NCBI RefSeq assembly: GCF_002973525.1
Contig: NZ_PVEN01000003.1
Span: forward strand, 575,631 to 639,630
Direction: 5' to 3'
From: Paraburkholderia sp. BL21I4N1
Lineage (GTDB): Bacteria; Pseudomonadota; Gammaproteobacteria; Burkholderiales; Burkholderiaceae
Length of the DNA stretch: 64,000 bases
The notes under the pieces were generated by a model, which saw only the letters and a program-made list of their open reading frames with translations, was not told the DNA's origin and ran no database searches. The translations under genes were made by a program, and so were the position numbers. Of the stretch, positions 26,493-35,379 are shown one piece after another; position 1 is the first letter of the stretch, and each line of letters starts with the position of its first letter.

Positions 26493-26927
26493 TCAGTCGC
26501 GGGTGGCGCGCCGCTCGATACGCTGCAGATACGCGTCCGTGTCCGGTGGCGTGCCGGTGCGCTGCGCTTCCCAGATGGTCTCGCCGAGGCAGTCCATGAT
26601 CGCGTGTTGCGCCTCGTGAGTGGAACCGAGACGTGCGGCGAGTCGCTCGTGCGCCGCGCGAATGCCGGGCGGCTGGTCGATCGACAACTGCTCGGTGATG
26701 GCCAGATGCATCGACAGATGCAGGAACGGATTGGTCTGGCCGCGCTCGGGCGAGTAGTCCTGGGCCTGCGCGGCGTCGCCGTCGGTAAGGTCGGCGTGGT
26801 ACTCGGGATGCTCGACGATCCAGTCGGCGGCGATCGCCTCCAGCGGCGTCAGGATTTCGCCTTGACGCTGTTTGCGCCAGGTGTCGGTGAAAAAGAGGCG
26901 GACTTCATCGCGGCTGGGATTGAACAT
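26493..26927 (-). CDS. DUF1841 family protein
   Basis: 144 residues with the DUF1841 pattern: MFNPSRDEVRLFFTDTWRK at the start, ADWIVEHPEYH, and the conserved NPFLHLSMHLAITEQLSIDQ segment with HAIMDCLGETIWEAQ near the end. The family is soluble, common in beta- and gamma-proteobacteria and of unknown function; several His and Glu in the central helix could bind a metal. Usually found near nth, as here. Confidence 0.9.
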   Translation of the reverse strand: MFNPSRDEVRLFFTDTWRKQRQGEILTPLEAIAADWIVEHPEYHADLTDGDAAQAQDYSPERGQTNPFLHLSMHLAITEQLSIDQPPGIRAAHERLAARLGSTHEAQHAIMDCLGETIWEAQRTGTPPDTDAYLQRIERRATRD

Positions 26928-27027
26928 CGTGGGACCGGTGCTGTGGGTGGGGCGTTATGTGGGGCGGCGCGGCGCCCGTGAAGGTCGATATTTTACGCCG
27001 GGGCCGCGTGCCGCGCTGCGCGTGCGC

Positions 27028-27672
27028 TCACAGGTCCGGCGGCGGCGTCTTGGGCCGGAACTCGCAGAGCGGTTCGATCACGCAATGCCAGCATTCGGGC
27101 TTGCGCGCTTTGCACACATAACGGCCGTGCAGGATCAGCCAGTGGTGCGCGTCCTGCTTGAACTCGGCGGGCGTGAATTTCTCCAGCGCCGCTTCGACCG
27201 TGCGGACGTCTTTGCCGGGCGCCAGACCGGTTCGATTGGCAACCCGAAAGATATGCGTGTCCACGGCGATGGTCGGATGCCCGAACGCCGTGTTCAGAAT
27301 GACGTTGGCGGTCTTGCGGCCGACGCCCGGCAGGCTTTCGAGCGCTTCCCGATCTTCGGGCACTTCGCCGCCGTACTGGTCGAGCAGAATCCGGCAGGTC
27401 GCGATGACGTTTTTTGCCTTGGTGCGGTACAGGCCGATGGTCTTGATATACCCGACCACGCCTTCCTCGCCGAGATCGAACACTTGCTGCGGCGTGTTCG
27501 CGACCGGAAACATCTTGCGCATCGCCTTGTTGACCGACACGTCGGTCGCTTGCGCGGACAGCAGCACGGCGATCAGCAGTTCGAACGGTGAGGTGTATTC
27601 GAGCTCGGTTGTTGGATGCGGGTTGAGACTCTGAAGCGTTTCGTAGATGGCGCGGCGTTTGTTCGCGTTCAT
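27028..27672 (-). CDS. nth: Endonuclease III (DNA glycosylase/AP lyase)
   Basis: 214 residues, full length. Helix-hairpin-helix LPGVGRKTANVILN with the catalytic lysine, the catalytic aspartate in AVDTHIFRVANRTG, and the [4Fe-4S] ligands CKARKPECWHCVIEPLC (C-x6-C-x2-C-x5-C). It removes oxidised pyrimidines in base-excision repair. It is followed by DUF1841 and preceded, 23 bp away on the same strand, by the RnfB-like ferredoxin gene, so nth is probably co-transcribed with it. Confidence 0.96.
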   Translation of the reverse strand: MNANKRRAIYETLQSLNPHPTTELEYTSPFELLIAVLLSAQATDVSVNKAMRKMFPVANTPQQVFDLGEEGVVGYIKTIGLYRTKAKNVIATCRILLDQYGGEVPEDREALESLPGVGRKTANVILNTAFGHPTIAVDTHIFRVANRTGLAPGKDVRTVEAALEKFTPAEFKQDAHHWLILHGRYVCKARKPECWHCVIEPLCEFRPKTPPPDL

Positions 27673-27695
27673 GCTGAGTGAGCGTGCGGGTGCGG

Positions 27696-28592
27696 TTAGC
27701 GCGGGTTGGAGGACGGGCCGGTGTTGACGGGGCCGTCGGCGGGGGTGTCGCTGGCCGATGGGTCGCCGCTCTGGCCGGCATTGCCCGCGGCGAGTCCGAG
27801 ACGGTGGCGGCGTGCTTCGGCGGCGTCGATCTGCGCTTGCACGTCCGCGCTGACCTGCTCGGTGTTCAGCGGTCCCTGGCCCTTGGCGGCCAACTCTTCT
27901 TTCTTCTTGCGGGCCCGTTCGAGCGCGGCCTGAATGATGGCGCGTTTCTTCGCATCGGCGTCTTCCACGGCGAGCGCCGCAGGTGCAACCGCGGCGCCGG
28001 GTTCAATGGTTTGGGCGATTGCGGCGGTGGCGACGCTACCGGCTCGCCGCGCTGCAGCACGCGCTTCGGCAGCTTCGCGTTCGCGTGCAAGACGGGCTTC
28101 GCGCCGGTTGTGATGCTCGCGTGCCGCGTCGGCCAGGCTCTGGTTCCACGCGTCCCAACCGGTTGCCGCGCCGGTGACCGGCAGCAGCGCGATGCAGTCG
28201 ACCGGGCAGGGCGGCACGCAGAGATCGCAGCCGGTGCAGCGTTCGGCGATCACCGTGTGCATCTGTTTCGGTGCGCCAACTATCGCGTCCACCGGACACG
28301 CCTGCATGCACAACGTACAGCCGATGCAAACCTGTTCGTCGATAACCGCCAACGGCCGGGGCCTTTCCACCCCATTGGCGGAATTGAGCGGAATGGCCGG
28401 TTTTCCGAGCAACGCGGCGAGACGCGCGACGCCTTCGGCGCCGCCCGGCGGGCACTGGTTATAGAGGGCTTCACCGCTCGCGACGGCTTCGGCATACGGC
28501 CGGCATGCGGGATAACCGCACTTCGTGCATTGCGTCTGGGGGAGCAGATCTTCGATGCGATCTGCGAGTGTTTTATTGTCTGTCACGGTCAC
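27696..28592 (-). CDS. RnfB/RsxB-like iron-sulfur protein
   Basis: 298 residues. An N-terminal Fe-S domain with [16 protein letters not shown], then two 4Fe-4S ferredoxin clusters [16 protein letters not shown] and [16 protein letters not shown]. The N-terminal transmembrane anchor of true RnfB is missing, and about 130 residues of Ala/Arg/Glu-rich, probably helical tail follow the ferredoxin domain. No other rnf genes are near. In beta-proteobacteria this orphan form sits beside nth, whose product also needs an Fe-S cluster; a shared electron or cluster role is only an inference. Confidence 0.88.
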   Translation of the reverse strand: MTVTDNKTLADRIEDLLPQTQCTKCGYPACRPYAEAVASGEALYNQCPPGGAEGVARLAALLGKPAIPLNSANGVERPRPLAVIDEQVCIGCTLCMQACPVDAIVGAPKQMHTVIAERCTGCDLCVPPCPVDCIALLPVTGAATGWDAWNQSLADAAREHHNRREARLAREREAAEARAAARRAGSVATAAIAQTIEPGAAVAPAALAVEDADAKKRAIIQAALERARKKKEELAAKGQGPLNTEQVSADVQAQIDAAEARRHRLGLAAGNAGQSGDPSASDTPADGPVNTGPSSNPR

Positions 28593-28821
28593 GACGTTGG
28601 GGCTTGGCTTGCGGCCGCACAGCTTGAACTAAATAGCACATTATCGCCGATTTCCCCAATTGCCATCCGCAATCCATGTGCCATAATCGAAGCGCTTTTT
28701 CGAAAGACCGCAGAAGGGTGTCCCCCAACCATGGCGCGCCCGTTCAACGCTGTCGGTGCAAGGTCCGAGGAGAGACCGGCGGCGCGATCCGGATAACGCG
28801 GCTCACGAAGATGATGCCACC

Positions 28822-29454
28822 ATGAATCAGCCGAAAATCAAAAGAGATCCTGAAGGCACGCGGCGCCGCATTCTGCTTGCGGCGGCCGAAGAGTTTGCAA
28901 ATGGTGGGCTATTCGGCGCGCGCGTCGATCAGATCGCTCGCCGCGCGGAGACGAATGAACGCATGCTCTATTACTACTTCGGTAGCAAGGAGCAGCTTTT
29001 TACTGCCGTACTCGAGCACGCGTTCAGCGCGCTCAACGAAGCGGAGCGCACGCTCGAACTGGCCGGTATTGCGCCGGTCGAGGCGGTCACGCGGCTCGCG
29101 CATTTTGTTTGGGATTACTACCGCGACCATCCCGAACTGCTGCGTCTCATCAACAACGAAAATCTGCATGAAGCACGCTACATGCAGAAGTCGACGCGCA
29201 TCCGCGAAATGATCTCGCCGATCGTTGCCACGCTCGGCGGCATTCTCGAACGGGGTCAGCGCGCGGGACTGTTTCGCACCAACGTCGATCCGTTGCGCTT
29301 CTATGTGACGCTGTCCGGCATGGGCTATTACATCGTGTCGAACCGCTTCACGCTCGAGGCGACACTCGGCCGCGATTTCAGCAGCGCGGCCGAACGCAGC
29401 GAAGTGATTCAGATGAACACCGAGTTGCTGCTCGCGTATCTGTTGCGCAAGTAG
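28822..29454 (+). CDS. TetR/AcrR-family regulator
   Basis: 210 residues from MNQPKIKRDPEGTRRRILLA. Helix-turn-helix near residues 30-55 (GARVDQIARRAETNERMLYYYF), typical of TetR proteins. The C-terminal ligand domain contains LAHFVWDYYRDHPELLRLIN, as in TetR regulators of the RutR/NicR-like type. Target and ligand are unknown. It converges on phaZ rather than being divergent from it, so regulation of phaZ is not implied by the arrangement. Confidence 0.88.
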   Translation: MNQPKIKRDPEGTRRRILLAAAEEFANGGLFGARVDQIARRAETNERMLYYYFGSKEQLFTAVLEHAFSALNEAERTLELAGIAPVEAVTRLAHFVWDYYRDHPELLRLINNENLHEARYMQKSTRIREMISPIVATLGGILERGQRAGLFRTNVDPLRFYVTLSGMGYYIVSNRFTLEATLGRDFSSAAERSEVIQMNTELLLAYLLRK

Positions 29455-29552
29455 CCGCGAATAGGGCATTAAGTGTTGAGTGGAATGCCGCGGCATTCGC
29501 GCGGTATTCCTAAGCGTCGTGCTCGCATCACCATTGTTTGGCTCGAGAAACA

Positions 29553-29578
29553 ACAACGGCCTCCGAAGAGGCCGTTGT
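29553..29578 (-). terminator. Terminator of phaZ
   Basis: An 11-bp stem (29553-29563 with 29568-29578) with a CGAA loop; on the minus strand it is followed by TTGTTTCTC. It lies 31 bp beyond the phaZ stop and about 100 bp past the convergent TetR stop, so it may serve both. Confidence 0.75.
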
Positions 29579-29608
29579 GAGTGACTACGCGCGTTTGGCG
29601 TTAGTGAG

Positions 29609-30886
29609 TCAGGCTTCGACTTTTTCTTTCGCTACCTTCGGCGCCTTATTGTGCGCGAGGATAAAGTCGCGCAACTGCGGATAGATGATGGTGCGCCAAC
29701 GGCGTCCCGAGAAAATGCCGTAGTGTCCGCACTTTTCCGCGGTGAAGTGACGTTTGTCCTGCTCCGGAATGCCGGTGCACAGATCGTGTGCGGCATAGGT
29801 CTGGCCGTCGCCGGAAATGTCGTCGAGCTCGCCTTCGATCGTGAACAGCGCGGTCTTCGTGATGTCCTGCGGACGCACACGTTCACCGGACACGTCCCAT
29901 GTCCCTTCGGCCAGATTGAATTCCTGGAACACCACGCGAATCGTGTCGAGATAGTAGTCCGCGTCCATGTCGAGTACGGCGTTGTACTCGTCGTAGAAAC
30001 GGCGATGCGCTTCGGCGTCGTCTTCGTCGCCGCGCAGCAGGCTCTGGTAGAAGTCCCAGTGCGAAGCCGCGTGACGTTCCGGATTCATCGCGACAAAACC
30101 AGTGTGCTGCAGAAAACCCGGGTAAACCTTACGGCCCACGCCCGGATAATTCGGCGGCACCGTGAAGATCACGTTGTTCTCGAACCATCCATACGAATGC
30201 TGCGTGGCGAGCGAGTTGACCGAGGTCGGGCTCTTGCGTGCGTCGATCGGGCCACCCATCATCGTCATGGTGCGCGGCGTGTCTTCGCCTCGGCTCGCCA
30301 TCAGCGAAATGGCGGCGAGCACCGGCACCGTGGGCTGGCATACCGAAATGACGTGCAGATTCTTCGCGCCGATGTGGCGGATGAATTCCTGAATGTAAGC
30401 GACGTAGTCGTCCAGACGGAACTCGCCGGCTTCGAGCGGCACCATGCGCGCATCGATCCAGTCGGTCAGGTAGACCTTGTGATCCTGCAACAACGTGCGC
30501 ACGGTGTCGCGCAGCAAGGTGGCGTGGTGGCCCGACAGCGGCGCGCACACCAGCACGACCGGCTCATCTTTCAATTGGGTAACAGCGTCGCTGTCGTCCG
30601 CGAAACGCTTGAAGCGCATCAGGCGGCAAAACGGCTTCTCGATGATCGCTTGTTCGATGATCGGAATGTTATGACCATCTTTGACAATCTGATGCAGATT
30701 GAACTCGGGTTTTTCGTAATCTTTGCCGAGCCGGTAGAGCAGTTCGTAACCGGCCGAGAGGCGCGTGGCGCCGGGCACGTAAGCTAGCGGGCTGGCGGGG
30801 TTCGCGAATGATTTGGAAGCGGCCTGGGCCCAGGCGGTGAGCGGGCTCAGCATTGCCCGCTGGAATTCGTGCAGTTGGTAGAGCAT
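29609..30886 (-). CDS. phaZ: Intracellular polyhydroxyalkanoate depolymerase
   Basis: 425 residues, matching the PhaZa family of short-chain-length PHA depolymerases. The lipase-box-like ISVCQPTVPVLA near residue 182 has Cys in place of Ser, as known for the Cupriavidus necator enzyme. The catalytic Asp and His regions are IEGELDDISG and AEKCGHYGIFSGRRW. The enzyme acts on native PHB granules in the cytoplasm and releases 3-hydroxybutyrate. Its upstream gap (30887-31066) has several TGC/GCA words around 31018-31055 that could be operator parts. Confidence 0.95.
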   Translation of the reverse strand: MLYQLHEFQRAMLSPLTAWAQAASKSFANPASPLAYVPGATRLSAGYELLYRLGKDYEKPEFNLHQIVKDGHNIPIIEQAIIEKPFCRLMRFKRFADDSDAVTQLKDEPVVLVCAPLSGHHATLLRDTVRTLLQDHKVYLTDWIDARMVPLEAGEFRLDDYVAYIQEFIRHIGAKNLHVISVCQPTVPVLAAISLMASRGEDTPRTMTMMGGPIDARKSPTSVNSLATQHSYGWFENNVIFTVPPNYPGVGRKVYPGFLQHTGFVAMNPERHAASHWDFYQSLLRGDEDDAEAHRRFYDEYNAVLDMDADYYLDTIRVVFQEFNLAEGTWDVSGERVRPQDITKTALFTIEGELDDISGDGQTYAAHDLCTGIPEQDKRHFTAEKCGHYGIFSGRRWRTIIYPQLRDFILAHNKAPKVAKEKVEA

Positions 30887-31066
30887 GGGTGCTCCGTTTT
30901 AAGCGGTTCGCATGGGGCTTCGCAAACACGCGTGAGGCGTCGTGGCGGGCCAAATTGGTTGTGGGCGCATTGATTTTCGGCCAACAGTCTGTCCGATCAT
31001 ATCGAACAACGCCTACTTGTGCAATGCAGCAATTCGCGTACTGCCTGCACGCAAACTGTCATTAAA

Positions 31067-32947
31067 TCATGCTACTGGCGATGCTGCTCCGCCGCTATCG
31101 GGGCTTGCCTCAGCCTCAAGTTCCGGCTGTCCGGTGCCGTTATGCGGCGGCTGCCCGGTGGCCTGTGCCATCTGCTGTTCGTGCTTCATCAGGTTCAGGC
31201 CGGTATGTACCAGCGCCACATGCGAAAACGCCTGCGGGAAATTGCCGACGAGACGCTTTGTCACCGGGTCGTATTCTTCCGCGAGCAAACCGACGTCGTT
31301 GGCGAGCGCGAGCAGCCGCTCGTACATGGCGATCGCTTCGTCGAGGCGGCCTTGCAGCGCCAGGTTGTCCACCATCCAGAACGAGCACGCGAGAAACGTG
31401 CCTTCGCCGGGTGGCAAGCCGTCGTCGAATTCGGTGCTGCGGTAGCGCATCACGAAGCCGTCATGCATCAGATCTTTCTCGATCGCCGCGACCGTGCCTT
31501 TGACGCGCGGATCGTCAGGCGGCAGGAAGCCGACCATCGGCATCAGCAACACGCTGGCGTCGAGTTGATCGCTGCCGTACGACTGCGAGAACGCGTTCAG
31601 TGTCGGGTTCCACGCCTGGTCGCAGACCTGCGCGTGAATCGTGGCGCGGGTCGCGCGCCAGGCGTCGAGCGGGCCGTCGAGGTGGAACATTTCCGCCGAG
31701 CGGATCGCACGGTCGAAAGCGACCCACGCCATCACCTTCGAGAACGTGAAGTGCTGGCGGCCGCCGCGCGTTTCCCAGATGCCTTCGTCGGGTTCCTGCC
31801 AGATCGTGTCGAGGTGGTTCAGCAGCGCGCGCTGCACGTTCCACGCGGTGTCGTCCGCCTGCAGACCGCCAACCCGCGCCAGATGCAGCGCGTTCATCAC
31901 TTCGCCATACACGTCGAGCTGACGCTGGCCGACCGCGTTGTTGCCGATCCGTACCGGCTTTGCGTCCTGATAGCCCGGCAGCCAGTCGATCTCGAACTCG
32001 GGCAAACGCCGCTCGCCGGCAATGCCGTACATGATCTGCAATTGATCCGGCGCGCCGGCCATCACGCGGCCGAGCCAGCTGCGCCATGCGCGCGCTTCGT
32101 CGTAGTAGCCGCCGCGCATCATGGCGAGCAGCGTGATGGTGGCGTCGCGTAGCCAGCAGTAGCGGTAGTCCCAGTTGCGCGTGCCGCCGAGCTGTTCCGG
32201 CAGCGACGTGGTGGGCGCGGCGACGATGCCGCCGGTCGGCTCGTAGGCGAGCGCTTTCAGCGTAATCAGCGAGCGGCGGATCGGCTCGGCCCAGCGTCCT
32301 TCGACCGTGCCGCGCGCCGACCATTCGAGCCAATGATTCTCGGTGCGCGCGAGCGACGTATGCGGATCGCGCGCAGGCGGAATGCGCAGATGCGAGGGCG
32401 CGTACGCAAGCGAAAACGGCACGCGTTCGCCTTCGTTCACCGTGAATTCGGCGACGGTTTTCATATTCTCGCCACGCAATTCGACGGGCGTGCGTAGCAC
32501 GGCGGTATCCGGCCCGACGATCGCCTTGATGCCGTTGTCGTGCTTCAGACGGTCGACCCACGGCACCGAAAAGCCGTAGTCGAAGCGCAGCACCAGTTCC
32601 ATCTTCATGCGAACGCTACCGCGTTTGCCGACGACGATCCGCACCATCTCCGACCAGCCATTGCCCGGCGGCATGAAATCGATCAGCGTGACGGCGCCCT
32701 CGGGCGTTTCGATATAGGTTTCGAGAATCAGGGTTTCGCCGCGATACCGGCGTGTGACGGTGGGCGTGGCGTCCGTGACCGGCGCGATCAGCCAGCGGCC
32801 GTTGTCGGGCGTGCCGAGCAGGGCGGCGAAGCAGGCGCCGGAGTCGAAACGCGGCCAGCAGAGCCAGTCGACGGAACCGTCGCGGGAGACGAGCGCGGCC
32901 GTATGGCCGTCGCCGATAAGCGCATAGTCTTCGATGAGTGCGGGCAT
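31067..32947 (-). CDS. Glycoside hydrolase family 15 protein (glucoamylase/trehalase-like)
   Basis: 626 residues from the ATG at 32947 (MPALIEDYALIGDG); a GTG at 32980 would add eleven residues. The N-terminal beta-sandwich domain begins YALIGDGHTAALVSRDGSV. The catalytic (alpha/alpha)6 barrel has GGTRNWDYRYCWLRDA, the acid region PDEGIWETRGG and the base region LLAEEYDP, all typical of bacterial GH15 enzymes that hydrolyse trehalose or alpha-glucosides. No signal peptide, so it is cytosolic. The substrate (trehalose, maltose or isomaltose) cannot be told from sequence. Confidence 0.92.
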   Translation of the reverse strand: MPALIEDYALIGDGHTAALVSRDGSVDWLCWPRFDSGACFAALLGTPDNGRWLIAPVTDATPTVTRRYRGETLILETYIETPEGAVTLIDFMPPGNGWSEMVRIVVGKRGSVRMKMELVLRFDYGFSVPWVDRLKHDNGIKAIVGPDTAVLRTPVELRGENMKTVAEFTVNEGERVPFSLAYAPSHLRIPPARDPHTSLARTENHWLEWSARGTVEGRWAEPIRRSLITLKALAYEPTGGIVAAPTTSLPEQLGGTRNWDYRYCWLRDATITLLAMMRGGYYDEARAWRSWLGRVMAGAPDQLQIMYGIAGERRLPEFEIDWLPGYQDAKPVRIGNNAVGQRQLDVYGEVMNALHLARVGGLQADDTAWNVQRALLNHLDTIWQEPDEGIWETRGGRQHFTFSKVMAWVAFDRAIRSAEMFHLDGPLDAWRATRATIHAQVCDQAWNPTLNAFSQSYGSDQLDASVLLMPMVGFLPPDDPRVKGTVAAIEKDLMHDGFVMRYRSTEFDDGLPPGEGTFLACSFWMVDNLALQGRLDEAIAMYERLLALANDVGLLAEEYDPVTKRLVGNFPQAFSHVALVHTGLNLMKHEQQMAQATGQPPHNGTGQPELEAEASPDSGGAASPVA

Positions 32948-33176
32948 GGAGTACGTGTCAGAGTGACGCACGGCGGGCACCGCCGCGCGCGAGGTCGTGG
33001 TGTTTACCGGACTCGCGTAATGCGCTTTGGTTCATCGGGCAATACCGCGAAACGCGGGTTGGTAAATTGTCAAATCCCTGCCTACAATCGGATTTCGAGC
33101 CGATGCCCGGAATGCTCCGGATCGTGATCGGCCTTGCCCATGGCGCATAGAGACGCCGCTTCCGAGGATCCGAACG

Positions 33177-33422
33177 ATGCTGAACCCGTCGAAAACCGAT
33201 TGCATCACCATACTCTCGGCCGCGAGCAAAGTGGCCGACGATTCGATGTTGCCTCTCGATCATGGCCGGTTGGGCCTAAGCCGCAACGGCATGTTGACGG
33301 CCATGGCCTTTCTGGTCGAACGGGCCTGCTTCCGCCGCTATCAACACGGTGACGGCCATTATGCCGTCGGCGGATTGTCGTTGCAGGGGCGTTTGCGTCT
33401 CGAGCAGCTTTCGAACGGCTGA
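33177..33422 (+). CDS. Small hypothetical protein
   Basis: 81 residues of unremarkable composition, with no signal peptide or membrane helix. A CGAGGA Shine-Dalgarno lies nine bases before the ATG. It is divergent from the GH15 gene and ends just before a 12-bp inverted repeat. No family recognised; composition and codon use look like a real small gene. Confidence 0.6.
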   Translation: MLNPSKTDCITILSAASKVADDSMLPLDHGRLGLSRNGMLTAMAFLVERACFRRYQHGDGHYAVGGLSLQGRLRLEQLSNG

Positions 33423-33482
33423 CTGCCGGTCCGACTACCGGCCTGACTGCGGGCCGCGTGTCGAACTGAACATCCTGAACCC

Positions 33483-33515
33483 ACGCACGACCGGTTTCAA
33501 ACGCCGGTCGTGCGT
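33483..33515. terminator. Hairpin between convergent small genes
   Basis: A perfect 12-bp stem (33483-33494 with 33504-33515) and a 9-nt loop, between the stop of the rightward 81-residue gene and that of the leftward DUF3096 gene. No T-run, so it is a terminator candidate by position rather than by full form. Confidence 0.55.
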
Positions 33516-33550
33516 TGTCGTGCGTTCATGGGTTGCGCTCGTTGCCCGCT

Positions 33551-33703
33551 TCAAAAATGCGTCGACCCCATGCCGAAGATCCCGATGATGCCGATGATGA
33601 TCAGATAGAGCGCGACGATGTAGTTCAACAGGCGCGGCATGACGAGAATCAGAATGCCGGCGATCAACGAAACGAGCGGGCCCAGGCTGAGTGTGACGTT
33701 CAT
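33551..33703 (-). CDS. DUF3096 tiny membrane protein
   Basis: 50 residues: one hydrophobic hairpin with LSLGPLVSLIAGILILVMPR and NYIVALYLIIIGIIGIFG, the DUF3096 signature. A GGAG Shine-Dalgarno lies seven bases upstream of the ATG at 33703. The family is an uncharacterised two-helix inner-membrane peptide, often encoded alone. The gene is easily missed because of its size. Confidence 0.85.
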   Translation of the reverse strand: MNVTLSLGPLVSLIAGILILVMPRLLNYIVALYLIIIGIIGIFGMGSTHF

Positions 33704-33950
33704 GAAGACTCCGTAGTGTGAGACGCGTGAGTAACGATTAAAAAAGATTGAAAAAATGCCCCGTCGGGCGGGACACTATTTACCTATTCAGCTTCGCATG
33801 CAGCCGCCTGCCGGTCGACCGGATTCGCTGCATGATCCGACACAACGCTTCTATACTGCTCCGACAAGAACAACGCTCGACCCTTCGCGCGGCAGACCAG
33901 AGACACCATTACAACCGATTCACCGAATAACCGATGTCCAGGAGGTCTCA

Positions 33951-35258
33951 ATGCTTCGTCGTCATCAGGCCGCTCCGCGTGCCGCCGCGGATTTTCTTCA
34001 GCCTGCCGCTGCCGCGGAGGCGGCTCGATCCACTTCATGGCGCGCGGGGCGGCCTGCTCCGTGGCGCTCCGCCCGTTCGATAATAAAAGGTTTCGCGCTC
34101 ATGGTCTCGATTGTTGCAACGCATGCGTTTGCGCAAGATTCCGGCCCGGTCCCGGCCGATGGTGTTTACGACATGCTGGTCGGTACTTACACCGGCGGCA
34201 CGAGCCAGGGGCTCTACGTCTATCGCTTCGATACGAAGACGGGCGAGGCGACGCGCGTCTCCGTCGCACAGACGGTTAACCCGTCGTATCTGGTGGTGAG
34301 CCGCGACCGCCGCTTCGTCTACGCGGTCAACGAATTGCCCGGCGACAACGGCCCGGCTTCGCAGCGCGGCGGCATCAGCGCGTTCCGCTTCGACGCCGCG
34401 AGCGGGCAACTGAGCTTCCTCAACAAGGTCTCGTCGGACGGCAACGATCCGTGCTACCTGAGCCTGTCGCCGGACGGCAAATATCTGCTGACGGCGAACT
34501 ACTCGGTGGCGGCTGATCCGGGCGGCAGCTTCGCGGTGTTCCCGTTGCAGGACGATGGCCAGGTCGGCGCGTCGGTGCTGACCGTGCATCACGAAGGCGG
34601 CGGACCGGTGAAGGGGCGTCAGGACAATTCGCACGTGCATTCCACGGTGTTCTCGCCGGACGGTCACTATCTGTTCGCGCAGGATCTCGGCGCCGACAAG
34701 CTGTACTCGTACCGTTACACGCCGGACGGCAGCCGCGGTCTGTTTGGCCCGACCGACTGGCGCTATACGCAGGAGAAGGCGGGCACCGGTCCGCGGCATC
34801 TCGTGTTCGGCGCCAACGGCAAGCAGGCGTATCTGACGAGCGAACTGGCCGGCACGGTCAGCACATTCAATTACGAGGATGGCAAGCTCACGCAGGTGCA
34901 GACCCTGTCGTTGAGCGATCCGGGCTTCAAGGGGGCCGTGGGCGCGGCGGCGATCCATCTGTCGCCGGATGGGCGCTTCCTGTACGCGTCCAATCGCGGC
35001 GACGCGAACGACATCGTGATCTTCTCGGTGGATCCGACCAACGGGCACCTGAAGAAGATCGGCCATCAGTCGAGCCTCGGCAAATCGCCGCGTGAGTTCG
35101 CGATCGACCCGACCGGCAACTGGCTGATTGTCGGCAATCAGAATAGCGGCACGGTGTACGTGTTCAAGCGCGATCAGCAGAGTGGTTTGCTCGAAGCGAA
35201 CCCGAAGCGGATCGAGATCGATTCGCCGGTGGACTTCAAGCTGGTGTCGCCGTCGTGA
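33951..35258 (+). CDS. Exported beta-propeller lactonase-family protein
   Basis: 435 residues. A consensus AGGAGG Shine-Dalgarno (33940-33945) fixes the start, which gives an unusually long, Arg/Ala-rich N-region of about 45 residues before the hydrophobic core SIIKGFALMVSIVATHAFA and a likely cleavage after AFA. The mature part is a seven-bladed propeller with repeated SPDG turns (LSPDGKYLLTANY, FSPDGHYLFAQ, LSPDGRFLYASNRG), related to 6-phosphogluconolactonase (Pgl) and muconate cyclase-type lactonases. Export argues against a role in the cytosolic pentose phosphate pathway. A TATACT -10 box at 33852-33857 is the best promoter candidate. Confidence 0.87.
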   Translation: MLRRHQAAPRAAADFLQPAAAAEAARSTSWRAGRPAPWRSARSIIKGFALMVSIVATHAFAQDSGPVPADGVYDMLVGTYTGGTSQGLYVYRFDTKTGEATRVSVAQTVNPSYLVVSRDRRFVYAVNELPGDNGPASQRGGISAFRFDAASGQLSFLNKVSSDGNDPCYLSLSPDGKYLLTANYSVAADPGGSFAVFPLQDDGQVGASVLTVHHEGGGPVKGRQDNSHVHSTVFSPDGHYLFAQDLGADKLYSYRYTPDGSRGLFGPTDWRYTQEKAGTGPRHLVFGANGKQAYLTSELAGTVSTFNYEDGKLTQVQTLSLSDPGFKGAVGAAAIHLSPDGRFLYASNRGDANDIVIFSVDPTNGHLKKIGHQSSLGKSPREFAIDPTGNWLIVGNQNSGTVYVFKRDQQSGLLEANPKRIEIDSPVDFKLVSPS

Positions 35259-35300
35259 TGGTGCGGTTCGGCGTGTGAGTTGACGACACGCGCTGAATGA

Positions 35301-35337
35301 AAAACGGGCCGCTCGACGACATCGAGCGGCCCGTTTT
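35301..35337. terminator. Bidirectional terminator between lactonase and ftsK
   Basis: A 16-bp stem (35301-35316 with 35322-35337) with loop CGACA, four A before and four T after. It ends both the rightward lactonase and the leftward ftsK transcripts. Confidence 0.9.
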
Positions 35338-35379
35338 GCCTTGGCTGCCGTTCGCCGAAGACATTTGTTTTAGTTTTAG

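Noticed and set aside
31018..31055. PhaR-type operator in front of phaZ
   Set aside because: TGC/GCA words are present, but no clean palindrome could be defined, so a specific site was not called.
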